NCBI GenBank assembly: GCA_039908285.1
Contig: JAMOBE010000012.1
Span: forward strand, 1 to 62,233
Direction of reading: 5' to 3'
DNA: 62,233 nucleotides
Source of the DNA: JAMOBE01 sp039908285
GTDB lineage: Bacteria > Pseudomonadota > Alphaproteobacteria > Rhodospirillales > Rhodospirillaceae
Below, piece by piece: positions 32,433 to 45,200 of this stretch. A model generated the notes under the pieces. That model ran no database searches and was not told the DNA's origin. It saw only the letters and a program-made list of their open reading frames with translations. The position numbers and the translations under genes were made by a program. Position 1 is the stretch's first letter. The number at the start of each line of letters is the position of its first letter.

Positions 32433-34877
32433 ATGACCAGATTTTTCATCAATCTGCTGAGCGTCCTGTTTCTCGGCGCCGTCGTCGCCGTGGCGGGCGT
32501 CCTGTACGTATTCTATCAGTTCGGCCGGGGACTTCCCGACTACCGCTTTCTTGCCGACTACCAGCCGCCGGTGATGACCCGCATCTATGCCGGCGACGGC
32601 CGGCTGGTGGCCGAGTACGCGGTGGAAAAGCGGGTGTTCGTGCCGCTGGACGCCATGTCAAAGCGGGTCGTCACCGCCTTCCTCTCGGCGGAGGACAAGG
32701 CCTTCTACACCCACAAGGGCGTCGATTTCATGGGCGTCGCCAGGGCGATGCTGATCAACCTGCGAAACTACGGCAGCAATCACCGGCCCATGGGGGCGTC
32801 CACCATCACTCAACAGGTGGCGAAGAACTTCCTGTTGAGCAGCGAAGCCTCCTTCGATCGCAAGATCAAGGAGGCCATCCTCGCCTTCCGCATCGAACGC
32901 ACCTTCACCAAGAACCGCATCCTCGAGCTTTACCTGAACGAGATCTATCTCGGCTTTGGGTCGTATGGGGTGACGGCGGCGGCCATGAACTATTTCAACA
33001 AGTCCCTTGACGAGTTGAGCATCGCCGAGACCGCCTTCCTGGCCGCCCTGCCCAAGGCGCCCAACAACTACAACCCGCTGCGCAGTCCCGACGCGGCGCG
33101 GGAGCGGCGCGACTGGGTGATCGGCCGCATGGCCGAGGACGGCCACATCACCGAAGAGGAAGCCACCGCCGCCCGGGCCGAGCCGCTGCTGGTGCGCGAC
33201 CGCTCGGCCACCGAGTTCGTCAAGGGGGGCGAGAACTTCGTCGAGGACGTGCGCCGCGAGCTGTTGCAGCGCTATGGCGAGGGGGCGCTGTACCGCGGCG
33301 GACTGCAGGTGCGCACCACCCTGGATCCGGAACTGCAGGTCAAGGCGGAGAAGGCCCTGCGCGCCGGTCTGATCGCCTATGACCGCCGCCATGGCTGGCG
33401 CGGGCCGATCACCCGGATCCTCGGCGGGGCCGGCTGGGCGTCGCGCCTGGCCGAGGTGCCGCGGCCGGTGGGCCTGCTCGAGGAGTGGGACCTCGCCGTG
33501 GTGCTGGGCACCGACGGCGCCGGGGCGGACATCGGCCTTGGCGGTGGCACCGGCGGCGTCATTCCCCTGTCGGAGCTGCGCTGGGCTAGGCCGTGGCTGC
33601 CGGAGCAGCACCTGGGGCCGGCGGTGAAGACGGTCGGCGACGTGCTCAAGGTGGGCGACGTCATCGCCGTGCAGCGGCTGGACCTGGACGAGAAGGGGGT
33701 TCGGCTGCCGGCCGGCACCTATGGCCTGCGCCAGCTGCCGCAGATCGAGGGTGCCCTGGTGGCCCTCGATCCCCATACCGGCCGCGTGCTGGCGATGGTG
33801 GGCGGCTTCGCCTATGGGCGCAGCGAGTTCAACCGGGCGAGCCAGGCGCTACGCCAGCCGGGATCGGCGTTCAAGCCCTTCGTCTACCTGGCGGCGCTGG
33901 ACAACGGCTACACGCCGTCCAGCGTCATGCTGGACGCCCCCTTCGTGGTGGATCAGGGACCGGGGCTGCCCAAGTGGAAGCCGCAGAACTATGGCCATGA
34001 CTTCCTTGGTCCCACCACCCTGCGGGTGGGCATCGAGAAGTCCCGCAACCTGATGACGGTGCGCCTGGCCCAGGCCGTCGGCATGGACAAGGTCGCGGAC
34101 TATGCCGAGCGCTTCGGCGTCGTCGAGCGCCTGCCGCGGATGCTGTCCATGTCCCTCGGGGCCGGGGAGACCACCGTGCTGCGGCTGACCGGGGCCTATG
34201 CCATGCTGGTCAACGGCGGCAAGCGCATCCTGCCGACGCTGATCGACCGCATCCAGGACCGCACCGGCCACACCATCTACCGCCACGACGTGCGCAACTG
34301 CGAGCGCTGCCGCGAGACCTTCTGGACCGGCCAGGCCATGCCCGAGATCCCGGACGAGCGGGAACAGATCACCGACCCCATGAGCGCCTATCAGATGGTG
34401 TCGATTCTCCAGGGCGTGGTGCAGCACGGCACCGGGCGCAAGGTGGCCGAGGTGGGCAAGCCGCTGGCGGGCAAGACCGGCACCTCCAACGACAGCAACG
34501 ACGCCTGGTTCGTCGGCTTTTCCCCCGACCTGGCGGTGGGGGTGTTCGTCGGCTTCGACGAGCCGCGCAGCCTGGGCGACAAGGAGACCGGCGGGGCGGT
34601 GGCGGCGCCGATCTTCCGCGACTTCATGATGGAGGCCCTGGCCGGCCACCCGGCGACTCCGTTCCGCATCCCGCCCGGCATGCGTCTGGTGCGGGTGGAC
34701 CACAACAGCGGCCGTCCGGCGGGCTTCGGCGACCGGGACGTGATCATCGAGGCCTTCAAGCCCGACAGCATCCCCGACACCTCCACCGTGGGCGGGGAGG
34801 GAGAGGGAGAAGCCCCGGTTTCCACGGGCGACCCCTCCGGCGGTCGCGACCTGCCCGAGGCGGGCGGCTTGTATTAA
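32433..34877 (+). CDS. mrcA: Penicillin-binding protein 1A
   Basis: This 814-residue bifunctional peptidoglycan synthase has one N-terminal membrane helix, a glycosyltransferase domain with catalytic Glu87 (FLSAEDKAFYTHKGVD) and GASTITQQVAKN, and a transpeptidase domain with SxxK (GSAFKPF), SxN (KSRNLMT) and KTGTS. An OB-like region lies between them. It polymerises and cross-links peptidoglycan at the outer face of the inner membrane. It follows the amidase gene by four bases. Confidence 0.95.
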   Translation: MTRFFINLLSVLFLGAVVAVAGVLYVFYQFGRGLPDYRFLADYQPPVMTRIYAGDGRLVAEYAVEKRVFVPLDAMSKRVVTAFLSAEDKAFYTHKGVDFMGVARAMLINLRNYGSNHRPMGASTITQQVAKNFLLSSEASFDRKIKEAILAFRIERTFTKNRILELYLNEIYLGFGSYGVTAAAMNYFNKSLDELSIAETAFLAALPKAPNNYNPLRSPDAARERRDWVIGRMAEDGHITEEEATAARAEPLLVRDRSATEFVKGGENFVEDVRRELLQRYGEGALYRGGLQVRTTLDPELQVKAEKALRAGLIAYDRRHGWRGPITRILGGAGWASRLAEVPRPVGLLEEWDLAVVLGTDGAGADIGLGGGTGGVIPLSELRWARPWLPEQHLGPAVKTVGDVLKVGDVIAVQRLDLDEKGVRLPAGTYGLRQLPQIEGALVALDPHTGRVLAMVGGFAYGRSEFNRASQALRQPGSAFKPFVYLAALDNGYTPSSVMLDAPFVVDQGPGLPKWKPQNYGHDFLGPTTLRVGIEKSRNLMTVRLAQAVGMDKVADYAERFGVVERLPRMLSMSLGAGETTVLRLTGAYAMLVNGGKRILPTLIDRIQDRTGHTIYRHDVRNCERCRETFWTGQAMPEIPDEREQITDPMSAYQMVSILQGVVQHGTGRKVAEVGKPLAGKTGTSNDSNDAWFVGFSPDLAVGVFVGFDEPRSLGDKETGGAVAAPIFRDFMMEALAGHPATPFRIPPGMRLVRVDHNSGRPAGFGDRDVIIEAFKPDSIPDTSTVGGEGEGEAPVSTGDPSGGRDLPEAGGLY

Positions 34878-34895
34878 TCCAACTGTGTCGTGAAC

Positions 34896-35160
34896 TGATA
34901 ATCAGCGTGTCCGCCTGACGAAGAAGGAGCAACACGGATGAACACGGATATCCACGGATAAACACGGATGCAGTGGAGTTTGACATGGGCTTACGTGAGA
35001 CCCACGCAAATATCATGCTTTACTAATTAATTGCTATTAATACATGGTCACGGGTAAAGACGGGGCAGATTCCTAGTATTCTATATTCGTGTTCATCCGT
35101 GGATATCCGTGTTCATCCGTGTTGCGCCTTTTTTTTCTACGCCAGCACACTGGTGATCGG
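34896..35160. repeat. ATCCGTG palindromic element with AT-rich core, copy 1
   Basis: The arms (about 34925-34970 and 35086-35125) repeat the units AACACGGATGAACACGGATA and their inverse. Outer flanks (ATCAGCGTGTCCGCCTGACG and CGCCAGCACACTGGTGAT) also pair. The core (about 34985-35085) is strongly AT-rich. The same design is at 55279-55525. It fills the 327-base gap between mrcA and the sensor kinase gene; no gene is seen there. Confidence 0.8.
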
Positions 35161-35204
35161 CTCACGTCATTGATGCCGTGCGGCAACCACTAGCCTCAAC
35201 AGTA

Positions 35205-37838
<2,634 letters not shown>

Positions 37839-37981
37839 GCCCCCGTTCCTCCGCCCCTGGTCACGCGCCCTTGGTCACTTGCAACGCCCACCGGTTGCGG
37901 CAGGGCATTCGTCCCGCACCGCACCAACGCGCCCTCCACCTTATGCCTGTCGCCACTCAACTGGAAGCGAATTGACGCACG

Positions 37982-38070
37982 GGGCAATCGGGTGAACCGA
38001 TCAATAGCCCTCTCCCCCCTCTTCCGGGGGGAGAGGGAGTGAGGATGGCGGCTTTCCTTCACCCGATTGG
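37982..38070. repeat. GC-rich palindromic element, copy 4 (short form)
   Basis: This copy has both GGGCAATCGGGTGAA-type ends and one CCCTCTCCCC hairpin, lacking the second hairpin and spacer of copies 2 and 3. It lies in the 313-base spacer between the divergent kinase and cupin genes, where promoters must also be; nothing else is recognisable. Confidence 0.8.
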
Positions 38071-38151
38071 CCGGCCACGACGGAACCTCACTCTTGCCGT
38101 CCGGCGTTCCGGGAGGTACAACCCCTTGAGCATTTGCCGCAGGAGAGCCGC

Positions 38152-38592
38152 ATGGATATCAAGCCCGTCACCGAGGCCGAAAAGGCCCTCTGGCCCAGGG
38201 ACGTCATCGTCCCCCTGGAGGCCGCCTTCGCCGACGCCCGGGGCGCCATCCAGCCGCTGGTGGATCTCGACATGAAGAGCTGCGTGCTCATCACGTCGAA
38301 GGCCGGCACCGTTCGCGCCAACCACTATCACAAGACCGACTGGCACTTCTGCTATGTGATGTCCGGGTCGATCGAGTACCACCACCGCCCCCACGGCGCG
38401 ACGGGCAAGCCGGAGATGGTGACGGTGAAGACCGGACAGGTGTTCTTCACGCCGCCGCTGGTGGACCACGCCATGGTCTTCCGCGAGGACTGCACCTTCC
38501 TGACCCTGGGCCGCAACTCCCGGCGCCAGGAGGTCTACGAGGCCGACGTGGTGCGCATCGATCTCGTCACCGCCGCCGAGGCCTTCAGGTGA
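38152..38592 (+). CDS. Cupin-domain protein of a sugar-modification operon
   Basis: The 146-residue protein has a single cupin barrel with the metal-binding pattern N-HYHKTDWHFCYVMSG (His-x-His ... Glu-like strand) and PLVDHAMVF near the end. It resembles sugar epimerase/isomerase cupins that accompany deoxysugar genes. AGGAG lies six bases before ATG 38152; an upstream ATG at 38134 is less likely. It overlaps the methyltransferase gene by four bases (GTGA). Confidence 0.75.
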   Translation: MDIKPVTEAEKALWPRDVIVPLEAAFADARGAIQPLVDLDMKSCVLITSKAGTVRANHYHKTDWHFCYVMSGSIEYHHRPHGATGKPEMVTVKTGQVFFTPPLVDHAMVFREDCTFLTLGRNSRRQEVYEADVVRIDLVTAAEAFR

Positions 38593-39839
38593 CGGAGTCG
38601 CCCTGTCGGCGGCGGGCGGACTGCCGCCTGTGCGGCGGCACCGGCCTCGACCTGGTGCTGAAGCTGGAGCCGACCCCGCCGGCCAACGCCTTCGTCGGCC
38701 GGGACGCCCTGGGGATCGAGCAGCAGCGGTTTCCGCTGGACGTGTTCCTGTGCCGGGCCTGTGGCCATGTGCAGTTGCGCGACGTGGTGGACCCGGCGCT
38801 GCTGTTCGAGAACTACGTCTACGTCTCGGGCACCTCGCCGGTGTTCGTCCGGCACTTCGAGGACTATGCCGGGGACATTCTCGGCCGCTACCCGCTGCCG
38901 TCCGGGGCGCCGGTGGTGGACATCGGCTCCAACGACGGCACGCTGCTGCGCATCTTCCAGGACCGGGGCTGCCGGGTGCTGGGGGTGGACCCGGCGCGGG
39001 AGATCGCCTATCAGGCCTCAGTCTCGGGCATCGACACCCTGCCCCGCTTCTTCAGCGCCGCCCTCGCCCGCGAGACCATCGTCGAGCAGCGGGGGTACGC
39101 GGTCCTGGTCACCGCCAACAATGTCTTCGCCCACGCCGACGACCTGGCCGACATCGTCGAGGGGGTGCGCATCCTCCTGACTCCGGGGGGGCTGTTCGTG
39201 TTCGAGGTGTCCTATCTGGTGGACGTGTTCGAGAAGACCCTGTTCGACACCATCTACCACGAGCACGTCGCCTACCATACGGTGAAGCCCCTCGTCCGCT
39301 TCCTCGACGCCCACGGCCTGGAACTGATCGAGGCCATCCGCGTCGACAGCCACGGCGGCAGCCTGCGGGGCGTGGCCCAGGTCAAGGGCGGGCCGTGGCC
39401 GGTCCGGCCCTCGGTGGCCGAGGCGGTGGCCAACGAGGAGCGGCTCGGGCTCGACCGCCCGGAGACCTTCGCCGCCTTCGCCGCCCGCATCGACAGCCGC
39501 AAGGCCGAACTCGGCGGCCTCCTGGCCGGGATCAAGGCCAGCGGGGGCACCATCGCCGGCTTCGGCGCCCCCGCCAAGGCGACCACCCTCCTCTACCACT
39601 TCGGCATCGGCCCCGACGTCATCGACTTCATCGTCGACGACAGCCCACTCAAGCAGGGACTCCACAGCCCCGGCATGCACATTCCCGTGCTGCCGAGCCA
39701 GGCCATCTACGACCGCCGGCCCAGTCACGTGGTGGTGCTGGCCTGGAACTTCGCCGACCCGATCATGGCCCGGCACGCCGCCTATCGCGACGGCGGCGGG
39801 CACTTCATCGTGCCGCTCCCCGACGTAAAGGTGTATTGA
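38589..39839 (+). CDS. C-methyltransferase for sugar nucleotides (TylC3/NovU type)
   Basis: The 416-residue protein shows the three-part build of sugar C-methyltransferases: a zinc-binding N-terminus (CRLCGG and CRACGH), a SAM-binding Rossmann domain (VVDIGSNDGTLLRIF), and a C-terminal domain with YHEHVAYHT and GFGAPAKATTLLYH. It would add a methyl group to carbon 3 of a ketosugar nucleotide. It starts with GTG overlapping the cupin stop. Confidence 0.87.
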   Translation: MTESPCRRRADCRLCGGTGLDLVLKLEPTPPANAFVGRDALGIEQQRFPLDVFLCRACGHVQLRDVVDPALLFENYVYVSGTSPVFVRHFEDYAGDILGRYPLPSGAPVVDIGSNDGTLLRIFQDRGCRVLGVDPAREIAYQASVSGIDTLPRFFSAALARETIVEQRGYAVLVTANNVFAHADDLADIVEGVRILLTPGGLFVFEVSYLVDVFEKTLFDTIYHEHVAYHTVKPLVRFLDAHGLELIEAIRVDSHGGSLRGVAQVKGGPWPVRPSVAEAVANEERLGLDRPETFAAFAARIDSRKAELGGLLAGIKASGGTIAGFGAPAKATTLLYHFGIGPDVIDFIVDDSPLKQGLHSPGMHIPVLPSQAIYDRRPSHVVVLAWNFADPIMARHAAYRDGGGHFIVPLPDVKVY

Positions 39840-39857
39840 CGCAAAGGTGTACCGGTC

Positions 39858-40916
39858 ATGTCCTTCATGCTCGACACGGATATCCAGGAAATCGGCGAGC
39901 GCCTCGCCGACGCGGCACGGGACTTCGCCGGGCGGCGGGTGGTGCTGACCGGGGGACGCGGCTTTCTCGGACGCTACTTCATGGCGGTGTTCGGGTGGCT
40001 CAACGAGCACGTCCTGGACAAGCCGGTGGAGCTGATCGCCCTCGACAACCTGATCACCGCCGGCCGCGAGGGGGCCGAGATCCCGGACATGCCCAACGTC
40101 CGCTTCGTCAACCACGACGTGATCAAGCCCTTCGTGTTCGACGAGCCGGTGCACTACGTCATCCATGCCGCCGGCATCGCCAGTCCGTTCTATTACCGGG
40201 CCTACCCGCTGGAGACGCTGGAGGTGGCCATCTCCGGCACCCGCAACATGCTGGAACTGGCCACCCGCCACCAGGCCCGGTTCACCTTCTTCTCGTCGAG
40301 CGAGATCTACGGCAATCCCGACATCAACAACGTCCCCACCCAGGAAAGCTATCGCGGTCACGTCACCTGTCAGGGGCCGCGCGCCTGCTATGACGAGAGC
40401 AAGCGGGTGGGGGAGACGCTGTGCTATATCTTCCATGAAAAGCACGGCACCGCCACCAACACCATCCGCCCGTTCAACGTCTTCGGGCCGGGCATGCAGG
40501 AGACGGACTACCGCGTGCTGCCCAACTTCGGCAGCCGGATCAAGGCCGGCCAGCCCCTCAACGTGTATGGCCGCGGCAATCAGACCCGCACCTTCTGCTA
40601 CATCACCGACGCCATGGTCGGGTTCCTGCTGGTGATCCTGCGCGGCGTGCCGGGCGAGGCCTACAACATCGGCAATCCCAAGCCGGAAATCGCCATGGTG
40701 GACCTGGTGAAGCGCATCGAGAAGGTCCTCGGCCGCCCGGTGCCGCACCACATCATCGAGTACCCCGACAGCTATCCGGCCGACGAACCGGAGCGCCGCT
40801 GTCCCGATATCCGCAAGGCGCGGCTGCAACTCCGCTTCGATCCCAGGGTCGACCTGGACGAGGGGCTTGGCCGTTTCCTGTCGTGGTGCGACCGGACCTA
40901 CACGGGGGAGTCATGA
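39858..40916 (+). CDS. NAD-dependent sugar epimerase/dehydratase (extended SDR)
   Basis: The 352-residue protein has the nucleotide-binding GGRGFLG (32-38), the downstream Asp of ALDN, a Ser in FFSSSEIYG, and the catalytic YDESK. The second half reads like UDP-glucuronate decarboxylase or dTDP-glucose dehydratase relatives (RPFNVFGPGM, TRTFCYITDA). It would make or change a keto intermediate in the same operon. An 18-base gap separates it from the methyltransferase gene, and it overlaps the next gene by four bases (ATGA). Confidence 0.88.
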   Translation: MSFMLDTDIQEIGERLADAARDFAGRRVVLTGGRGFLGRYFMAVFGWLNEHVLDKPVELIALDNLITAGREGAEIPDMPNVRFVNHDVIKPFVFDEPVHYVIHAAGIASPFYYRAYPLETLEVAISGTRNMLELATRHQARFTFFSSSEIYGNPDINNVPTQESYRGHVTCQGPRACYDESKRVGETLCYIFHEKHGTATNTIRPFNVFGPGMQETDYRVLPNFGSRIKAGQPLNVYGRGNQTRTFCYITDAMVGFLLVILRGVPGEAYNIGNPKPEIAMVDLVKRIEKVLGRPVPHHIIEYPDSYPADEPERRCPDIRKARLQLRFDPRVDLDEGLGRFLSWCDRTYTGES

Positions 40917-41878
40917 GCGAGCGCAATATCCGCCTCGGCCTGATCGGCGCCGGGCGCTGGGGCCGCAACATCATCCGCACCTGCGGCGAGCTGTCGGGCA
41001 TCACCCTGGCGCGGGTGGCAAGCTCCAACCCCGAGACCCGGACCCTGGTGCCACCCGGCACCCTGGTAATGGAGGACTGGCGGGAACTGCTCAATCCCAA
41101 CGACGTGCATGGCGTCATGATCGCGTCGCCGGCGACCCAGCACTTCACCATCGCCCGTGAGACCATCGCCTCGGGCATTCCGGTGATGGTGGAAAAGCCG
41201 CTGACCATGTCCCTGGGCGAGGCGGTGACCCTGAAGCGGGTGGCCTCCATGGGGCAGGCCCTGGTGCTGGTGAACCACGTCCATCTGGTCCACCCCGCCT
41301 ATCGCGCCATCAAGGAACTGTGCGGCGCGGTCGGCGCGGTGCGGGCCATCCGCAGCCACGCCGGCAACTGGGGGCCGTTCCGCGCCGAGGTGCCGGTGCT
41401 GTGGGACTATGGGCCCCACGACGTCGCCATGGCCATCGACCTTCTGGACGGCGAGCCGGAGTACGTCAGCGCCGTGGAGGTGGAGCGGCGCGAGACTCCT
41501 GAGGGAATAGGACAGTCCCTCGACCTGCGGTGTGAATTCCCGGGCGAGGTGGACGTGCGGATCAGGCTCTCCAACCTGCTGCCGGAGAAGCGGCGCACTT
41601 TCGCCGTGCATTTCGACACCCTGGTGATGGTCTACGACCCGCTACGCCCGGGCAGTGCCCTGACCATCCACCCGGCCACCGACGGTTTCGCCGACCCGAC
41701 CGGTCCCGGCCAGCCCATAGAACTGCCCGACGAACAGCCGCTGGCCAACGCCATCATGACCTTCGCCATGGCCATCGCCGGCAACGTGGACGATCCGGGC
41801 AGTCTGAACCTGGGCGTGGACGTGGTGGCGACCCTGTCCCGCTGCCAGGCGAAGCTGGACGGCAAGGACGCGAGTTGA
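40913..41878 (+). CDS. Gfo/Idh/MocA-family oxidoreductase
   Basis: The 321-residue protein starts with the NAD(P)-binding motif LGLIGAGRWGRN and has VEKPLTMS with the family lysine and a histidine near WDYGPHDVAMAIDLL. Such enzymes oxidise or reduce sugar carbons, for example as 3-ketoreductases. ATG 40913 overlaps the epimerase stop; the frame also has an ATG-like codon at 40883 inside the epimerase gene, which I reject. It is the last gene of the four-gene sugar operon. Confidence 0.87.
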   Translation: MSERNIRLGLIGAGRWGRNIIRTCGELSGITLARVASSNPETRTLVPPGTLVMEDWRELLNPNDVHGVMIASPATQHFTIARETIASGIPVMVEKPLTMSLGEAVTLKRVASMGQALVLVNHVHLVHPAYRAIKELCGAVGAVRAIRSHAGNWGPFRAEVPVLWDYGPHDVAMAIDLLDGEPEYVSAVEVERRETPEGIGQSLDLRCEFPGEVDVRIRLSNLLPEKRRTFAVHFDTLVMVYDPLRPGSALTIHPATDGFADPTGPGQPIELPDEQPLANAIMTFAMAIAGNVDDPGSLNLGVDVVATLSRCQAKLDGKDAS

Positions 41879-41906
41879 TCCGGTGAACGTGGCACGACAC
41901 CAGCGG

Positions 41907-41940
41907 GCTTTCTCTACGCCAGCACGCTGGGGCCAGCAAT
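41907..41940. repeat. Fragment of the ATCCGTG element's outer arm
   Basis: The sequence TTTCTCTACGCCAGCACGCT is nearly the same as the outer flank of the two ATCCGTG elements (35138 on and 55498 on), but no ATCCGTG units remain. It appears to be a solo remnant. Confidence 0.5.
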
Positions 41941-41949
41941 ACAGGGAGG

Positions 41950-42198
41950 CTACAGCAGCTTCACCAGGGCCGCGACGACCGCGACCAGCACGGCCTGCAT
42001 GGCGCCGAGCTTGATGGTCATGCGGAGTTCCAGTTCGCGCAAACGGGAGTCGAGGTACTCCTTCGTGACAAGTTCGGCACTCGTCATTACGTCGGCCAAC
42101 GCGCGGGCCGTCCCCTCCGCGTCCTCGGGCGCGAAATGGGCCTCCTCCCGCAGCTTGCGGGCCAGAGCCAGGGTATCGAAGGGAATCGCCGTTGCCAT
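41950..42198 (-). CDS. Small membrane-anchored protein, paralog of 13855-14226
   Basis: The 82-residue product has a helical N-terminal part (LALARKLREEAHFAPEDAEG) that differs from its paralog and lacks the long coiled coil, followed by SRLRELELRMTIKLGAMQAV and a hydrophobic C-terminal helix. The last 27 residues and the promoter region are shared with the gene at 13855. There is no ribosome site; the start lies six bases after the second promoter box, so the mRNA is probably leaderless. Confidence 0.7.
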   Translation of the reverse strand: MATAIPFDTLALARKLREEAHFAPEDAEGTARALADVMTSAELVTKEYLDSRLRELELRMTIKLGAMQAVLVAVVAALVKLL

Positions 42199-42233
42199 GT
42201 CACCAACATGAGACTCTTGACGGCCGGAGTCAA
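42199..42233 (-). promoter_or_regulatory. Conserved promoter, second copy, leaderless layout
   Basis: On the reverse strand TTGACT (42228-42233), a 17-base spacer and CATGTT (42205-42210) are followed after six bases by the ATG at 42198. Box spacing and the words CCGT-AAGAGTCTCAT match the promoter at 13820-13854. Confidence 0.6.
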
Positions 42234-42273
42234 CGGGCGCGGCACCAGAGCACCGTGAGTCTCGCGGTCCTGA

Positions 42274-45200
42274 TCACCCCTGTTCGATCGCCTGTTGGGG
42301 CTTTTCGTCCCAGGAAATATCGAGATCCGAAGCCATGGCCGCCAGGCTGGTCGATGCGCCGGTGAAATCGAACTGATCGATCTGTTCGGACAGGCGTTCC
42401 AGCAGGGGGTGTCCGCCGGATGCGTCGAGTTTCTCGCGCAGGCCAGTGAAGACGTCCTCCATCCTGATATCGCCACGGCTGATAAGGGAGGCCAGCTCCT
42501 CCATCATCGCGCGGATCTCTTCGCGATCGAACGGCATTGGCGCGGACGTCTCCTGGCGTTCTGGGGCGGGCTTCTCGGTCTCCAGGAGGGAGATGGAGTC
42601 CATCACCTGCGCGAGACTCTTTTCAAACTGGTCCAGGAGGGCCGGCCACCGCTCCCGTTCCCCGGACTTGATGCCCTGTTCCAGGGCGCGGGCGGCGACG
42701 AACAACTCCTGGGCCCCAAGGTTGCCCGCGGCGCCCTTCACGGCATGGATCCGGCTCAATGCCGAGTCCACGTCCTCCCGCCGCCCCTCCGCCAAGGCGC
42801 CCCCGATCGTCCCGACCAGGTCGCCGAAGCCATGCTTCAGGTCGAGGAGAAGCGAGCGGAACAGCTTTCGATTACCACCCACCCGGTCCAGGCCGGCGGC
42901 GACGTCAATTCCCTCAAGTGGCGGCAATGGTGCCGCGGTCTGGTCGGACGAGGTCCTGGGGGGAGGAGGTGCTGGGGTTCGCTTGCCCGGCGGGATCCAG
43001 TGCAGCAGGACGTCGTAGAGGTGCGTCCTGTCGATGGGCTTGGTGACGTGATCGTTCATCCCCGCCGCCAGACTTTTTTCCCGATCCCCCGACAGGGCGT
43101 TGGCGGTCATGGCGATGATCGGCAGGTCCTTGAATCGCGTCATTTCGCGAATGCGCCGGGTCGCGGCATAGCCGTCCATCACCGGCATCTGGACATCCAT
43201 CAACACGGCGTCGAAGTCGGACGTCTCCACCATCTGAATCGCCTCGCCGCCATGGTTGGCGACGGCGACGATCAGGCCGATCCCTTCCAGAATCTCCCGC
43301 GCCACCTGCTGGTTGATGGCGTTGTCCTCCACCAGCAGCACCCGGGCGCCGCCGATCTTTTCCTGAACGCCGGAGAAGTCGACCTCCTGGGGTGATCGAT
43401 AAACCCTGGGAACGTCCTTGCCGAACACCGCCATGATGGTGTCGTACAGGAGAGAGCAGTTGACGGGCTTGCCGAGACGCGCATTCACCTCCCCCTGGTC
43501 AGCCTGCGGCTCGATCTCTCTTTCCGGGTGGGAGTCGGTCATCAGGATGATCCTTGGAGATGTATCCTCCGTCCCACGGATTCGGCGTGCCACCTCGAGG
43601 CCATCGATGAGGGCCAATGAATACGGCCGCCCGTCCCGTTCAGCCTGGTCCACGTGGGCCAGGGCCTCGGCCCCGGAACCGGCCTCGGTCACGACAAAAC
43701 CGATGGAGCCAAGCATCAGGCCCAGCGCCGTCCGGGTGGCGGGGTTGTCATCGACGACCAGGACCCTGGCATCGCGCAGATCCTCGGGCGGAACCAGTTG
43801 CCCGCCTTCCTCGTCGATACGCCGCTCGAAGGGAAGGATGAACCGGAAGACACTGCCCAGCCCCGGCTGGCTCTCCACCCAGATGCGGCCCCCCATCAAT
43901 TCCGTCAGCCGCTTGCAGATGGCCAGTCCGAGACCGGTGCCGCCATATTTGCGGGTGGTGGAGCCGTCGGCCTGGACAAACGCCGAAAACAGCTTGGAGG
44001 ATTGTTCCGGGGTCAGACCGATCCCGGTGTCCCGCACCCAGAAGGCCAGCAGAACCCGGTCCCCGGTCTGTTCGAGCGTCTCGACCCCGATTTCGATCTC
44101 CCCCTTTTCGGTGAACTTGATGGCATTGCCGATCAGGTTCATCAGGATCTGCTCAAGCCGCAAATGGTCCCCGACCAGCCGGTATCGGCACTCCGACGAA
44201 AGGGATACGATCAGTTCAACGCCGCGTTCGGCAGCCCTGGATCGGAACAGATCAAGCGTATGGTCAAAGACGTCACGCAACTGGAAATCCACGTTGTCGA
44301 TTTCCAGCTTGCCGGCCTCGATCTTGGAGAAGTCCAGGATGTCGTTGATGATCCGCAGCAATGAATGGGACGAGTGGGCGATCTTGACTAGATAATCCCG
44401 CGTCCGGTGGGGCAATTCGCGACTGGACAGTGCCAGATCGCTCAAGCCGGTGATCGCGTTGATGGGGGTGCGGATTTCATGGCTCATGTTGGCGAGGAAT
44501 TCGCTTTTCGCCCGATTGGCCACCTCGGCCGCCCGCATGGCGTTGAGCTGTGCCATCTCCGCCTGCTTGCGTTCGGTGATGTCGCGGCCGATTCCCCTGT
44601 AGCCGACGAAGTCCCCCTGGTCGTCGTAAAGAGGACGCCCCTGGACGAAATACCAGCGCACCGCGCCATCGATGGACACGGGACAGTCGACCGAGAACCT
44701 GTTCCGGCCGTGCAGGTTGGCGAGATGATCCTCCCATTGCCTCTCCGTCCAGTCGATATTCAGGTCCCGGTATGGCCTGCCCATCAGGACCAGCGGATCC
44801 GGACCATTGGCGGGCCAGTTCCCGGAAACGAGCGTGAAGCGCAATTCAGCATCCAGCTCCCAGAACCAGTCGGACGACAACTTGAGCAGGTCTTCGAGCC
44901 GATCCTGGTTCTCGCGCTTGACCCGTTCGGCCTCTTCAAGGGGGCGGATGAACCGACGCCGGATCACCAGCAGCGACAACACCCCGAACAGGACACCGCC
45001 GCCGCTCAGAATGCCCGCCACCGCGAGCTTGGGCCGCATGTCAATACTCACCTCGACCCGGCCCACCGGGGTGCCGAAGTCGTGGATGGGGGCGCTGCGG
45101 ACAAGTCGAATGATGGTGGGCGGGGCGCCGACGCGAAGCAGCACGCCATCACCGTCGTAAACCACGGAATGCGTGTCTTCCCGTTGCACCCCTTTGATGG

